A DNA stretch of 58,142 nt from Dinochytrium kinnereticum (taxonomy: Eukaryota; Chytridiomycota; Chytridiomycetes; Chytridiales; Chytridiaceae), in NCBI GenBank assembly GCA_027604005.1, contig JADGJT010000120.1, positions 1 to 58,142 of the forward strand, read 5' to 3'. The notes under the pieces were generated by a model, which was not told the origin of the DNA, did no database searches, and saw only the letters and a list, made by a program, of their open reading frames with translations. Each line of letters begins with the position of its first letter. The stretch's first letter is position 1. The translations under genes were made by a program, and so were the position numbers. Below, piece by piece: positions 32,963 through 44,400 of this stretch.

Positions 32963-35900
32963 ATGCTGACGACTCGCATTCCCGCGCGAGCTGATTCAGG
33001 ACGAGAGGCCCCTTACCAGCAGCGCATGGTCATTGCCAACAAGGACGGAACTAAATCCGCCACTATCTTACACACCGTCACCCCGAGACTCACCCCTCCC
33101 TCGCCTCCTCCGCCGGCTCCGGCGTCTGCATCACCGGCCGCCGCAAGCTCTAACAACCCCCAATTTCACCAACACAGCCATCACAGTTGCAACCCGGGAG
33201 GTTGCGGCCACTCGTCATCGCCAAACATGACATCTGTAGCCGTTGCGGGTGCAGGCAATGTGGCAGCCCCTTCCTCTCACTCCGCCTTTGTGGACTCAAA
33301 GAAGAAAAAGAAGAAGAAGCGGGCTGGCCACGCCGGCGGAGCCGAAGACGAGACAGCATCCGCTTCCCACCACCACTATTCCACAGTAACTCCGTCCGAA
33401 CCATCAAGATCGAGCACGATGCCCCCACCACCTCCCCCAGCATCCGTTCTCGCCGCATCAAATTATCCTCCCGCCGCCAGGCACGATGTGAATGGCCACT
33501 CAACGAGACCTCACTTACACATGGTAACCGACGACGAGGAAGAAGCTGCTGGCCACCACACTGGCAGCAAAAAGAAAGCGAAGAAGAAGAAGAAGGGTGG
33601 ATCCGATGCATCCGTCGTCCCTGGGACGAATTCGGCGGGTGGAGGTCAGGGGAAGACTTCGGACTCGATCTGGTACAAGTCGGATGCGGAGGAGAAACAA
33701 CGTATTCGGGAGTTCTGGCTACAACTTGGGGAGGACGAGAGACGGGCTCTTGTAAAGCTCGAGAAAGAAGCGGTTCTTCGGAAGATGAAAGAGCAGCAAA
33801 AGCAGACCTGCTCCTGCTCCGTCTGTGGTCGGAAAAGGTGATTCTTTTTCTAGCGGCTTAATGTATTTCTCATTATACTCATTCCCAATCTATCTTTTTA
33901 TTAGAACTGTGATAGAGGAGGAGCTAGAGATTTTGTATGATGCGTATTACGAAGAGCTTGAGCACTTTGCGCATGACCAAGCGAGAGGTATCTAGGATAA
34001 TAATACCATCATGTGTACTAAGACCAGGCTCCTCCTTTGAAGCGCAAGATCCTCTACCCCCATCAAAACTTCCACAAAAAACGCACCATTCTCACCACCA
34101 CCAACCGTCAATATCCCATGCACATCACGACTCACACTCTTCACATGCCTGCCCGCCTCACCACCACTCGTTAAAACACCCCCATTACAACACCGCCAGC
34201 ACCTTCAGACCCCGATCCACCTCTCGGAATGATGGCTCTGACGACGGGGATAGTGAAGAGGACGAAGATGATGATGGAGATGACAGTCCCCATAGCGGGG
34301 GTAGCAGTATCTTTGAGTTTGGAAGTAGTCTGACCGTTAAAGGTAGAGCTAATTGCTTTTCTTTTTTGTAATTGCGATTTTACCGCATGATGCATCTAAT
34401 TATTTGATTAGAGGGTGGTATCCTTACAGTTGCGGATGACTTCTTAAAGAATGACGGACGGAAATTCCTCGATCTCATGGAACAGCTTGCCGAGCGAAAG
34501 ATCCGACTTCTTGAAGAAGAGGATATGAGCACGGGAAGTGGCGGTGGTGGCGGAGGTAACCAGGATTGGGATGAAAACTATGACGACGAGGATGATGAGG
34601 ATTATGATGATGAGGAGGTTAGCCGTTTGTTATTAAGTGTAATGTTGGGGATATTCCTTACAATTTCTAATCATAGGATTCGATGACTGAGGAACAACGC
34701 ATGGAAGAGGGGCGGAGGATGTTCCAGATATTTGCGGCTAAGATGTTTGAGCAGCGTGTTCTGACCGCCTACCGGGAGAAAGTTGCTCATGAACGGCAGA
34801 TGCGTCTTCTTCAGGAGCTGGAAGAGGAAAAGCATCAACAGGATTTAAAAGAGGAGGCTAAGCAGAAGGTTAAGGAAAAGAAGAAGGAGAAAAAGAAGTG
34901 AGTGGCATAAAGTGTTTTGTTATAGCTCTTGACATTTCTTTTTGTAATCCTTAGGGCCGTGAAGCAGCTTAAGGAAGAGGAGAAGCTCGCAAAGGAGCGC
35001 GAACGCCTCGCGGAAGAGGAGAGGATTCGGGCTGAGAAGGAGAAAAAGATTGAGGAGGACAGGTAACGACTCTTGCTTGCCTGCTAGTCATTTACGTTGT
35101 TTGTTTTCCTTGAAGCCGATTGAACTAAATTTTTTTGAATCCATCAGACATCGAAAAGAGGCTGAGAAAGCGAGAAAGGAGGAGGAGAGGATGAAAAGAG
35201 AGGAAGCTGAACGAGCGAAGCGAGAAGCGGAACGTTTGAAGAAGGAGGAGGAGAAGAGGAAGCAACGGGAAGCTGAGGAAAAGAAGCAGAAAGCAAAGGA
35301 CGATAAGGAGAGGGCCGAACGGGAAAAGCGAGAACGGGAAGCAAAGGCAAAGGAGGCTGCGGAAAAAGAGGCTGCGGACCGTAAAGCCGCCGCTGTCGCT
35401 GCCGCAGCTGCCGCCGATGCTGAACGGAAGAGGAAGGAGGAGGAGAAGGTTGCTGCGCAGAAGGCTAAAGTTGAAGCGAAAGCTTCGGCCGCGAAGCAAG
35501 CTGCTGCTTCTGCAACACCTTCCATAGTAGCATCTCAGCCTGTGAAGCCCATTCAAATCCTTCAAAATCCCAGAACTGCAATGGCGGCGAATTCTCTAAA
35601 GCAACCTTCAACACCTTCAAATCCCCCGCAATCTGCTGTACGTCCCGCCGTTCTGCACGCAACACCTCCAGGATTTAGCGCCGCAGCACCCCCCGGAATC
35701 GCTGTTGCGCGACCGTCGATGCCACATTTCATACCCTCCCCTCCACAGCCACAGAGTAATCAGATTCAGCCGCAGCATGCCGTCCGACCCCCTCTCATTC
35801 CCACCTCCCCTGTTAAATCGTCTATGGAGCAACAACAATCCGCTGGCAATATGCATCAACCTGGGTCACACCAGCCTATCCACTTCTCTGGACCGGCTGT

Positions 35901-37712
35901 TGGGGACGATCCCCAACAGCAGTCTCATACACAACATCACCTCTTGTCGACGCAGCCGGGAAATGTGAATGGGGCGATGTATAACAAGGCTACGGGACTG
36001 CCTGGGCTGGGAGGCTGGGGACCTGTCGTGGATAATAACCTGATGATGAGGCCGATGATGCCTTACCCACAGCTTTCCGGGCTTCAACCGCATATGGGCC
36101 TTAACCCTACGTTGTCGCAGCAGCAGCAGATGATGGCTCATGGGATGCACGCTGGAGTTCCACCGCCAGCAGCAGGTATGGGAGGACCGGCGGCGGCTTC
36201 AGCCCAGACGAAGCCCCTCCTTGGTATTCAGCAACAGCAGCAACAGCATGGATCACAAGCGGCCTCGACAGCCGTTCCGTCTTCTGGTATTGGGGCTTCA
36301 GGCCAAATTCACGGATCCGGCTTAACGGCTTCACTTGCTGCGCACCCAGGATTATCGGAGGCCGTTTCTCAAACCGGCGCGCAGAACACTAGTTCACTGT
36401 CGACATCGGCACCAGGGGTTCCCGCTCCCATTGGATTTGGAAAGCCTACACCCATCGGACGACCGAATGCCAATGCTCCTATCACTGTTAGTGCTATTGG
36501 ACCTCCTTTATCATCGTCGATGGGTTCATCTGCTCCAATCGGGGGGGGCTCTGGTGGATTGTCGGCTGGGCCAGTTGGTGGGAACGTGTATGCCGGACCT
36601 TTTGGATCCGCGACTGTGTTTGGTGGGTTTGGGCCGCTTGATCATCAGCTTTTGCCCTATGGAACTGGTGCCGGACCTGTTGGACCTGGAGCTGGCGGAA
36701 GAGGCGCGGATATATTTTCTGCGGAGCCATGGAGGGTTCAAGGCGTGCCTCCTCATGCGCCTATTGTGAACCCTATTGGACCACCTTCTTCGTTACATAC
36801 GGGGAAAAACTCTGGACTTGTTAGCATGGTGACGTTGGATCGGCCACCTGAGGTTGGGGCAATTGGAAGCAAGCCCACTCCGTCTCAACCGCCCCAGCTT
36901 TCCTCCCCTCCTATGGTCGGTCAGCAGCAGCCTCATCCTGTCCCCCCTACATCTTCTGCAGGACAGATAAGGAGTGGCTTAGATCACAGGTTAGGCGGCG
37001 TGCCTGGGCCCATTGGTCCTCCCGGGGTTTCGCACAATTTACAGTCGCATCTACCCCCGGGGATCGCGCCGGTACAGGCCGGTGGTCTAGGATCGTTGCC
37101 GTACCAACATAACTCGTACCATCACCATCATATCCCACACAATCCTCAGCAGCCTCACGTGCCTTTGCAGCAGTTTCACCAGCCTTTGCAGAACGTAATG
37201 CAACAGCAGCAGCAGCAGCTTGGGGTCAGCCCTGGACCGCATCAGCAGCAGGTTGGAGGACAGTCCGGTGGTCAGCAGGCAGCCTTAAACGCGGGGCGGC
37301 TCTACGAGCCCCTGTTAGGTGGGATTTGGGATTCACCCACAACAGGAGGTCAGTGCCATTCTCTTTTTTTTGATACACTGCTTGCGTATTGTCAAATCCT
37401 AACTTGCTTCATTCAGATTTATCAGGTCACCGAAACTCAGGCGTCTTTGGAGGCTTCCCTGGAATGATGGCCGGGAACAGCGGACCACAGGGCTTCCTAC
37501 CTCAACATTCTATGTTCTCTCCGGCTTCCTCTCAGGCTCCTCCTGCGGCTAACTCCTCTTCGGCGGGTCCTATTGGTCAGCAGAGACCACCATCGCCGTC
37601 TCTTGTATCCTCGAAGGCTCCGCCAGTGGTCTCGCCCACTGCGGCCGCGGGATTGCCTGTTTCGGCGGGTGCGGGAGGGGCTGCAACGGGGTCTGAGTTT
37701 GGATGGCGCTAG
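32963..37712 (+). CDS. NST1: NST1-type stress response protein
   Basis: Fungal NST1 influences salt tolerance and P-body dynamics. The first exon has basic low complexity ([15 protein letters not shown]) and the signature [20 protein letters not shown] ... [10 protein letters not shown], joined to [20 protein letters not shown]; after His/Ser-rich disorder come [20 protein letters not shown], an acidic stretch, and [20 protein letters not shown] ... [21 protein letters not shown] very long highly charged helix ([20 protein letters not shown] and on to about 35480) follows, then a Gln/Pro/Gly-rich disordered C-terminus. Introns are near 33838, 34345, 34616, 34898, 35063 and 37348. The start is uncertain: ATG 32963 lies within a possible intron (32959-32999); ATG 33027 ([10 protein letters not shown]) is an alternative. 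Length and layout fit NST1. Confidence 0.88.
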
Positions 37713-38298
37713 GTTTTTGGATGAGATGCTCCTTTTTTTTTCCTTTTTCTTTTAATGCTTGGGACGCGAATAGTCCTGTGCAGGTATCTTTAAGTTAGGA
37801 TGGACTTGCAGTTGTTTTCTTTTGAGTTGAGATGAGAATGTGGAGGGTTTGGTGGGGTTTGGAGTTGCCGATTTCACTGCCCTCATCTTCCATCTGTAAG
37901 CAAGCTTCTTGGGCACCTAATTTCACTTTTATTAGGCCTGTTGTTTATCTTCCTTGTATTATTCCTGTTTCTTTGTCTATTCTTTTATCTCCCTGCTGTT
38001 TTGTTTTTCTTTCTCTCTTCCTCTCATTGTTGTTCGGCTTTTTGGGGGGCGTTGGGAGTGCGTGTTGTTTTTGCCGTGGGGAGAGGAGACGGACCAAGTT
38101 TTTTATATGCGTTATCAGCTGAGACTGTGGTGGGTTCTTGGTCGCTGACATTTTAAACCTGGGTCCAGAGCGTTTTGGGTTTGGGGTGGAAGTATTGAAA
38201 AACATTAAAAAAACCGTTTATGTTCTTTCCTGACTTTTGGCCCTTGTTGTTTCTTCCACATGATTGCCGTATGGACCCAGGCTCAGGATTTGCGTAGA
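37713..38298. other. Pyrimidine-rich intergenic region after NST1
   Basis: T-rich on the plus strand (runs at 37731-37752 and through 37940-38040), with no supported coding frame. It holds the 3' end of NST1 and of LTO1, which converge here. Confidence 0.55.
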
Positions 38299-38846
38299 TT
38301 AAAAGTTCAGCTTTGGGGTTTTCCCGTCCTCTTCTTCTTTGAACTTCAACGATGGGACCCCGAGGACCGTTGTGGCCGCTTTAAACTTTGCCCTCATCTT
38401 GGTGAGCTCGCCCTCCATATCGGCCTCGTGATCGTTACTCATAGGGAAGGCGTGGGCTTGAGCCACAATCGCCTCCAGCATCTTCATCGCTCTGCGTTGG
38501 GTAGACGTTGAATACGAATTTAAACATGTGAAAGTAAGTCTACCTTTGAGGATGTCTGTCAGGCTTGGTCTTCAAGATATCAATCCACATCTCACATGCA
38601 CCGAGATAGAATCCGACCTCTCTACCAACATCGAATCCTCTCACCAAGCCGAGTCCCTTGCCTTCCGCCACGCCAATGGTCTTGCCGTCTCGTATCCCAT
38701 CTTCCCTGCCGAGTTCCTCAAACCTGACAGAATCTGGTTGAGTTGCTTTCCAAGATGTCCCCTTACATTGTCTCAAGGTGCAAAAGGTTCTCCATCGCCA
38801 CCGCAGCATCGTCTGATCGCAGATCAGGGGCTGTTGTAGGCTCCAT
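38299..38846 (-). CDS. LTO1: LTO1 (Yae1/LTO1 deca-GX3 protein, Fe-S adaptor)
   Basis: LTO1 with YAE1 is an adaptor recruiting the cytosolic Fe-S targeting machinery to the ATPase ABCE1/Rli1. Three exons: METTAPDLRS-type start at 38846, exon 2 GREDGIRDGKTIGVAEGKGL then GLVRGFDVGREVGFYLGACE, exon 3 MKMLEAIVAQAHAFPMSNDH ... LTKMRAKFKAATTVLGVPSL. The regular Gly every fourth residue is the deca-GX3 motif, and the GREVGFYxG and the Lys/Phe-rich last helix match human LTO1. The protein ends KTPKLNF; it lacks a C-terminal Trp, unlike many LTO1 proteins. The start codon is 70 bp from that of the divergent BTB-TLDc gene. Confidence 0.88.
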
Positions 38847-38916
38847 TATTACTCTCACTTTTTTTTCTTGAGCTGGTCAATGAATGAATGGGTGTTGACA
38901 AATCCAGGACTCCGAC

Positions 38917-40383
38917 ATGTTCCAGGTCAGAGCCACCTCTGCGGCAGACGACCTTCAGCTTCTCGTCAACTGCCCAGACCATGCCGACGTCCTGCTGCTG
39001 GTCGGTGGGGAGTCGATTCCCTTTCATGCGCATGCAAACATCCTCTCGCTGCGCTGTGACTACTACCAGCGCGCGCTCTCACCGCAGTGGCGGAGCAACC
39101 CAAAGCTCCTTCCGACTCTCCCAAATGGAACTCAAAGTGATTCGCAGGCTCAGCCGTTAAGGATGGTGCTGAAGCATCCGAACTTTGATGAAGACGTTAT
39201 GATGTTCATACTTCAATACCTCTACACTGGGATCGCGACTGTCGCTGATTCGAAGGTGCTGGCGGTGGCTGCAGCGATGGATGAGCTGCTTCTTCCTCAA
39301 GTATTTAAGATCTGCCTTTCTCAGTACGAGGAACAAATACTTGGCCCGTCCACAGCTTTCGAGTACTTCGATAGGTGTTTTCAGTGGAGCTATCAGCAGG
39401 GAATGTCACAGGCATTATTCGCGGTATTGGACTGTGTACGTGAGGCAGTGAACCGTGGCCGTGACGCTCTTGCCTCCTTGAATGAGGATAAGATGAAGTG
39501 TCTTCTCAGATTTGACCCCTTGTCGCATGTGGACCGTTGGACTATCCTGGTCTGTTGGGTAAAGGCGGCACAGTCATCAGATGTTTCTTTGGAACTTTCT
39601 CAGGGGTTGACGGATAATGAACATATTAGATTTGCTAGAGACCTCCTGGAGCCTCTCCTACCCTGCGTCAAGCTGTTCCAGTTTGACTGTGACAAGTTTG
39701 AGTTGGCGATTGCTCCTTACTTGAACATCCTGCCCCCAACGTTGGGCAAAATGCTGGAAGCCCACTACGATTCTATAAAGTCACCGGGGACTTGGATGTC
39801 GGAACGCCTTCGAACGTACACTACTCCATCATTGAGCTCTGTTTGCGACCATTACGATTTCGAAAAACTTAAGGAGGCAGTCGACCAAGAGGTATATCCT
39901 GTTTTCTGCGATAGTGGAGTGCCCAGAATTTCATGGAAACTAGTGTATCGCGGGTCGGCCTGGTCCATGTCCAATGAGAAGTTTCAGGAATGCTGTTTGG
40001 GTCTACGGAATACCGTGTGCCTGATTCAAACGGACTCGGGAAACATTGTCGGAGCCTTTGCAGACGGGCAGTGGCCATACCGCTTTCAGGACAAGGATAA
40101 GGGAGCCGTCAGTTTTGCATTTATCTTCAACGCTTATCGACACCAAGGCGGATTCCGTCTTAAAAAGTACGTGGTGAAGAAGGAGAGATCAGATTCAGGC
40201 CTTATTCGATGGTCGCGCTTTGGACCACATTTTGGGGATACTGATCTCTGGATCGACGGCTTTAAGTGCTGTTCTCGACTTGGAAGTTGCTATGGCCAGG
40301 CTGGGGTTTTCGAGCATGTCCTGTTTGGGAAGTTTGAGACTCGGATTCGAGATTACGAGGTTTTCCAGCTGAAAACTCTATAA
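38917..40383 (+). CDS. BTB/POZ-TLDc domain protein
   Basis: One uninterrupted 488-residue frame. Residues about 8-125 form a BTB domain (LQLLVNCPDHADVLLLVGGE; IPFHAHANILSLRCDYYQRA; FDEDVMMFILQYLYTG), followed by a BACK-like helical region (CVREAVNRGRDALASL ... FDPLSHVDRWTIL). Residues about 320-485 form a TLDc domain (WKLVYRGSAWSMSNEKFQEC; TVCLIQTDSGNIVGAFADG; FVFxL-like SFAFIFN; DLWIDGFKCCSRLGSCYGQA; FETRIRDYEVFQL). BTB-TLDc proteins are known from animals, amoebae and early fungi; TLDc domains bind V-ATPase or act in oxidative stress, and the BTB domain could link to a cullin-3 ligase. Specific function unknown. Confidence 0.85.
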   Translation: MFQVRATSAADDLQLLVNCPDHADVLLLVGGESIPFHAHANILSLRCDYYQRALSPQWRSNPKLLPTLPNGTQSDSQAQPLRMVLKHPNFDEDVMMFILQYLYTGIATVADSKVLAVAAAMDELLLPQVFKICLSQYEEQILGPSTAFEYFDRCFQWSYQQGMSQALFAVLDCVREAVNRGRDALASLNEDKMKCLLRFDPLSHVDRWTILVCWVKAAQSSDVSLELSQGLTDNEHIRFARDLLEPLLPCVKLFQFDCDKFELAIAPYLNILPPTLGKMLEAHYDSIKSPGTWMSERLRTYTTPSLSSVCDHYDFEKLKEAVDQEVYPVFCDSGVPRISWKLVYRGSAWSMSNEKFQECCLGLRNTVCLIQTDSGNIVGAFADGQWPYRFQDKDKGAVSFAFIFNAYRHQGGFRLKKYVVKKERSDSGLIRWSRFGPHFGDTDLWIDGFKCCSRLGSCYGQAGVFEHVLFGKFETRIRDYEVFQLKTL

Positions 40384-40454
40384 ACAGATCTACACAACTG
40401 CAGGAACTCCCAGAATACATGCCTAAATCATACTGCAATGCTTGTTATAGTTAT

Positions 40455-41219
40455 TTAATGATGATATTGCCTCTTCTGCATTTGCGAAGCGAGGAAAACT
40501 GCAATCTCGTGCTCTTCATCCTCGGGTCCTTGAGAATGTCCTTCTTTCGCAAGATTAAGACCAAAACCATCCTCGTCCAGGCCATCGCTAGAGAGATCAC
40601 CGTCATCAGCCCCCATCATTTCGTCTTCCGATTCTAGCGGGGAGGCTTCCATATTATCCAGCTGCAATCCCAAGCTTTCTGCACCAAACAATCCCCCAAG
40701 ATCGTTTACCGAAGGTGTTCTCGAAACTTTTTTCGAAGTCATATCAACGGAGCTGGAAGTGGGCACGTTATCATCCTCCATCCTACTAGCCGCATCTAAT
40801 CGTTTAACAGATTCATCGCTTGGTTTCCCGAATTCCGCCATGTCTTGCTTATGCCTCTCCAGCATATCCCACCACTTCCCTTCCCATTTCCGCAGCGACA
40901 TGAATCTCTTTTGCGACTCAAGCAGCATCCTTTCATCAGCATGAAGGGACCTGAGTGCTCGGCGCAGTCTTGCCTTTTTCTCCAAAAGCAACGACCGTTC
41001 CGAATCGAGATAGGCGAGCTGAGCCGTGTAGGCTGTATGAGAATAGATGGGATCCTCCGACAGACTCTTGCTGCCTGCTGCAGACTCAGGGGTTGCGGGT
41101 GGGTCCCTTGCCTTTCCGCTTACAGTCATCTTTTGCCTTCGAGGCCTCTTTGCGGGCGGCTCGGATATCGATGATGAATCAAAGTGAGGTCCCTCCTCAT
41201 CACGCTTGCTCTGCTCCAT
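40455..41219 (-). CDS. Hypothetical nuclear-type protein, 254 residues
   Basis: Start is placed at ATG 41219 (MEQSKRDEEGPHFDSSS); the frame is open further upstream but carries poly-Lys sequence over an A-rich tract. A basic patch PPAKRPRRQK near residue 23 is a likely nuclear signal. Residues about 55-125 are a predicted helical region (YTAQLAYLDSERSLLLEKKA; RLRRALRSLHADERMLLESQ; RKWEGKWWDMLERHKQDMAE) that looks like a coiled coil. The C-terminal half is acidic disorder (LESEDEMMGADDGDLSSDGL), ending FLASQMQKRQYHH. No family is recognised with confidence. It is divergent from mitochondrial RNA polymerase across 229 bp and convergent with BTB-TLDc. An unbroken frame with biased, structured composition makes it a real gene. 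Confidence 0.6.
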   Translation of the reverse strand: MEQSKRDEEGPHFDSSSISEPPAKRPRRQKMTVSGKARDPPATPESAAGSKSLSEDPIYSHTAYTAQLAYLDSERSLLLEKKARLRRALRSLHADERMLLESQKRFMSLRKWEGKWWDMLERHKQDMAEFGKPSDESVKRLDAASRMEDDNVPTSSSVDMTSKKVSRTPSVNDLGGLFGAESLGLQLDNMEASPLESEDEMMGADDGDLSSDGLDEDGFGLNLAKEGHSQGPEDEEHEIAVFLASQMQKRQYHH

Positions 41220-41314
41220 GGCGTCCGGATATAGAAGAGGCCCCAAAGCACATCGCGCTGCGGGCAATGGGGGGAAGATATGTCGGACTGGGTGATTGAC
41301 GTTTTTGCTCTCTC

Positions 41315-41332
41315 TTTTTTTTTTTTTTTTTT
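41315..41332 (+). repeat. Poly(dT) tract of 18 in divergent promoter
   Basis: Eighteen T residues between the start codons of the orphan gene (-) and the mitochondrial RNA polymerase gene (+). Poly(dA:dT) tracts exclude nucleosomes in fungal promoters, so this may be a functional promoter element. Confidence 0.55.
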
Positions 41333-41448
41333 GCTGGCGAAAATCGGTGGAGACGGCACATTGCATCGGAGTCCTCGGAGCCTCTCACCGCCGTTCATCA
41401 TCATCATCGTCCTGATTTGGTCGTAGCCTTTGATCTCAGCACTCAATT

Positions 41449-44400
41449 ATGTCCTTGAGGCTTCTGCAGCTGGATGGTCAGTGCATTCGGTGCAGGGCCG
41501 CGGCTATGGGAGGAACTAGTGCATTGCATGGGCTAGCGGCCAGAAGGTCGAGGCGAATGGTGGAATCAGTTCATTCTCTCAGATACAACAGCAGCTTGCC
41601 TTCAGCATCGATTTCCTTCAACTCTTCAGCGAATTCGGATAAAGATAATCACATACACCCGTCATCTGAACAAATCTCTCCCGTCAACTCATCAACCTCA
41701 ATCCCCACTCTACATGGAGCAGGACAGCCTTCATACATCCAATTGCGGCATTCTTCTACCGCAATGATACCCAGTTCACGGGGGGATAGCAATAAGCACA
41801 CTGCTCTTGCTGCGGCACTTGCCGAGCTTGACATGCTAAGACGCAGTAAACCGGCAGCAGTTTCCGCCATCTTTGCATCGGAAAAGAAAAGGAGAGATGG
41901 GGCACCGAAAAGGGATTTAAGCAGTAGGTTTCAGCATAACGACATTGCTGGCGATTTGGGCACCATTCTCTTTCCCCGAACTGCACCAGTCAAGTTCCCT
42001 GTTCCCGAGGCCTCCTCAACCTCCCCCGAAACTCTTGGACGGACGAATGCATCTCGCGTGCCGGCGTTTGTACCGGCCGAGCGGATCGCCATGATCTCCG
42101 CATGTATAAATTCTGGGGACCTTGACAGAGCCGAGATTCTCTTCCACAGGTCAGCCAGAATCTCTGGCGTCACGGAGATGAAAAACGTCGTATCGACAGG
42201 GATGGTCAACGCCTTCATTGAAGGATTACTGGATTTAGAAAAGCCTCCTAAATCATCCCGCAAGACTCCCCTTGAGCGAGCCGTAGAGTGGAAAGGGAGA
42301 CTGTTGGAATACGACCTGAAGCCAGATGTCATTACCTATGCTATTCTTATACGCTATGCCCTTAAGAAGAATGACGTATCGAGCGCGTCAGGGTTTCTTA
42401 CGGAGATGGAGCTTAATGGTTTGGACACGTCAAGTCTTTTAAAAAACTCGCGTTTTGCTGAACCAGAAGAGCGATCGCCGCTTGAATCTTTATTGAGAGC
42501 ATTGGGGAGGCCAGACATCCAGGGAAAGAAAGATTTGACGGAAGAGATAGCTGATCATATATTGGCATCCACCTCGGCTGAAAGCAATTCAAAATGCGAG
42601 AATGACGATTTAATCTTGTCTGCAATGCGGGAATCAGTGGTTGACGAAGCCGTTCGGGCGGATGTAAAGCCAACTCCCCACCCACTGGCGGTAGAGGAGC
42701 TCGCAAAGACTGAGTCACTTGGAGTCAATATACTACGGCAGATGCTATCGACTTTAAACGAAGCAACCTATACTTCTAAGTTAGAGAAGCAGCAACTTTT
42801 GGAGGAGAAGTCGCTTGTTGCAGCAGCTGAAGAGCAGGAGGCGCAGTTTGAACGACTTCCTAAGGAGCTTCGTACCATTATGCAGATTCCTTCCCAGATC
42901 ACTGCGTTATGGAATAGAGCGTTGGTGCCTTTGATCCGAAGAGAGCTAGAGTCTATTGAAAATGCGACAAGAGACGCGGATCAACACCCAGCTCTGCCTT
43001 TTCTGAAGCTTCTTACCGCTGAACAGATGGCTAAGATCACGATTACCTGCTTCTTGCGTTTCTTCAAGTCTCGAAGCAATGAAGGATGTGACATTGCCAC
43101 TGCAGCAACGACACAGTTGCTCATTAGCATAGGAAGTGGGATTGAACAGGAATTCGCAATGCAGCAGTTAAAACGCAAGAAGAACAACAAAATGGTTCGT
43201 GTCTTTTGCATACGTGTCGCTTAGATGCTTGACTAACTTTTCTATGTAAAGGTCCAAACTGCTCTTCGGATTCATAATCTTCACTTGAATGGGGCGCTAT
43301 TCGATTCCTCTGTTCGAAAGATCATGTCTATCGTTGCTCAGACACAGGCGAAGCAAATAGAACAGGAGAATTGGTTTCCAAGATGGCCTGATACAGTGTT
43401 GCTCCAGGTTTGCTTGTTTGGCTATCGATATTGTGGACTAACGGCTCGTGTTTAGGCTGGCTCGATTCTTGCTGCCCTTTTAATGAAGACAGCGAAAATA
43501 TTCGTCCCACATCCAGACCCTAGCGATCCACACAAGGACATGTGAGTTTTCTTGTTGTCCGTGTTCAATCGACGAAATTCATTGTTTGTTAATATTTCTA
43601 CAAAAAAGTATCAAGGAAGAATTCGCCTTCAAACATGATTACATCTCCGACGGGACCTTCAAACGAATTGGAGTCATAAAAACACATCTTCTCCTGATGG
43701 AAAAGCTTGTTGCCAGTCCAATGAATGCGCATCCGAGACTTCTTCCGATGGTTATAAAGCCCCGGCCATGGGTTACCCGGAACAGTGGTGGATATCTCAA
43801 CTATAAGATTGATGTGGCGAGGACCAGTATAAATCCTGAGCATGCAGCGTATATAGCCGCTGCGGATGAGCGGCAGCACCTAAACCATATCTACTGCAGT
43901 TTGGATGTGCTTGGATCAACTCCCTGGCGAGTGAATGAGCGTGTGTACGAGGTTGTTAGGAAGGTGTGGAACTCTGGAGAAGGGTTGGGCGATATTCCAC
44001 CTGCTAATTTGCCGGAATCGGATGCTAAACCTTCGAATTGGGATGAGCTCGATAACGTAGCGAAGCGAGCGTTTTACTTGAAGAAGAAGAAGATGGATAT
44101 GGCGAAATCGAATGCTTTCTCTCAGAGGTGCGAGGTGAACTACAAGATGGAGATCGCTCGCGCCGTACGTAACCCATTTTTGGTCCACATGAATTTCCAG
44201 GCCCTATTAGCTTTGCTCTAGTTATGCTGATTGCTTCTGTAGTTTCTTGGGGAAACAATTTACTTCCCTCACAATCTCGACTTCCGTGGCAGGGCATATC
44301 CAATCCCAGCTCACTTTAACCACATGGGAAATGACCTTTGTCGCGGGCTGCTGCTGTTTGATCGTGCAAAGCCATTAGGTAAAGAGGGTCTCTCATGGCT

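Noticed and set aside
33187..33861. 224-codon plus-strand frame
   Set aside because: Shifted frame of the first NST1 exon, which has clear family motifs in the other frame.
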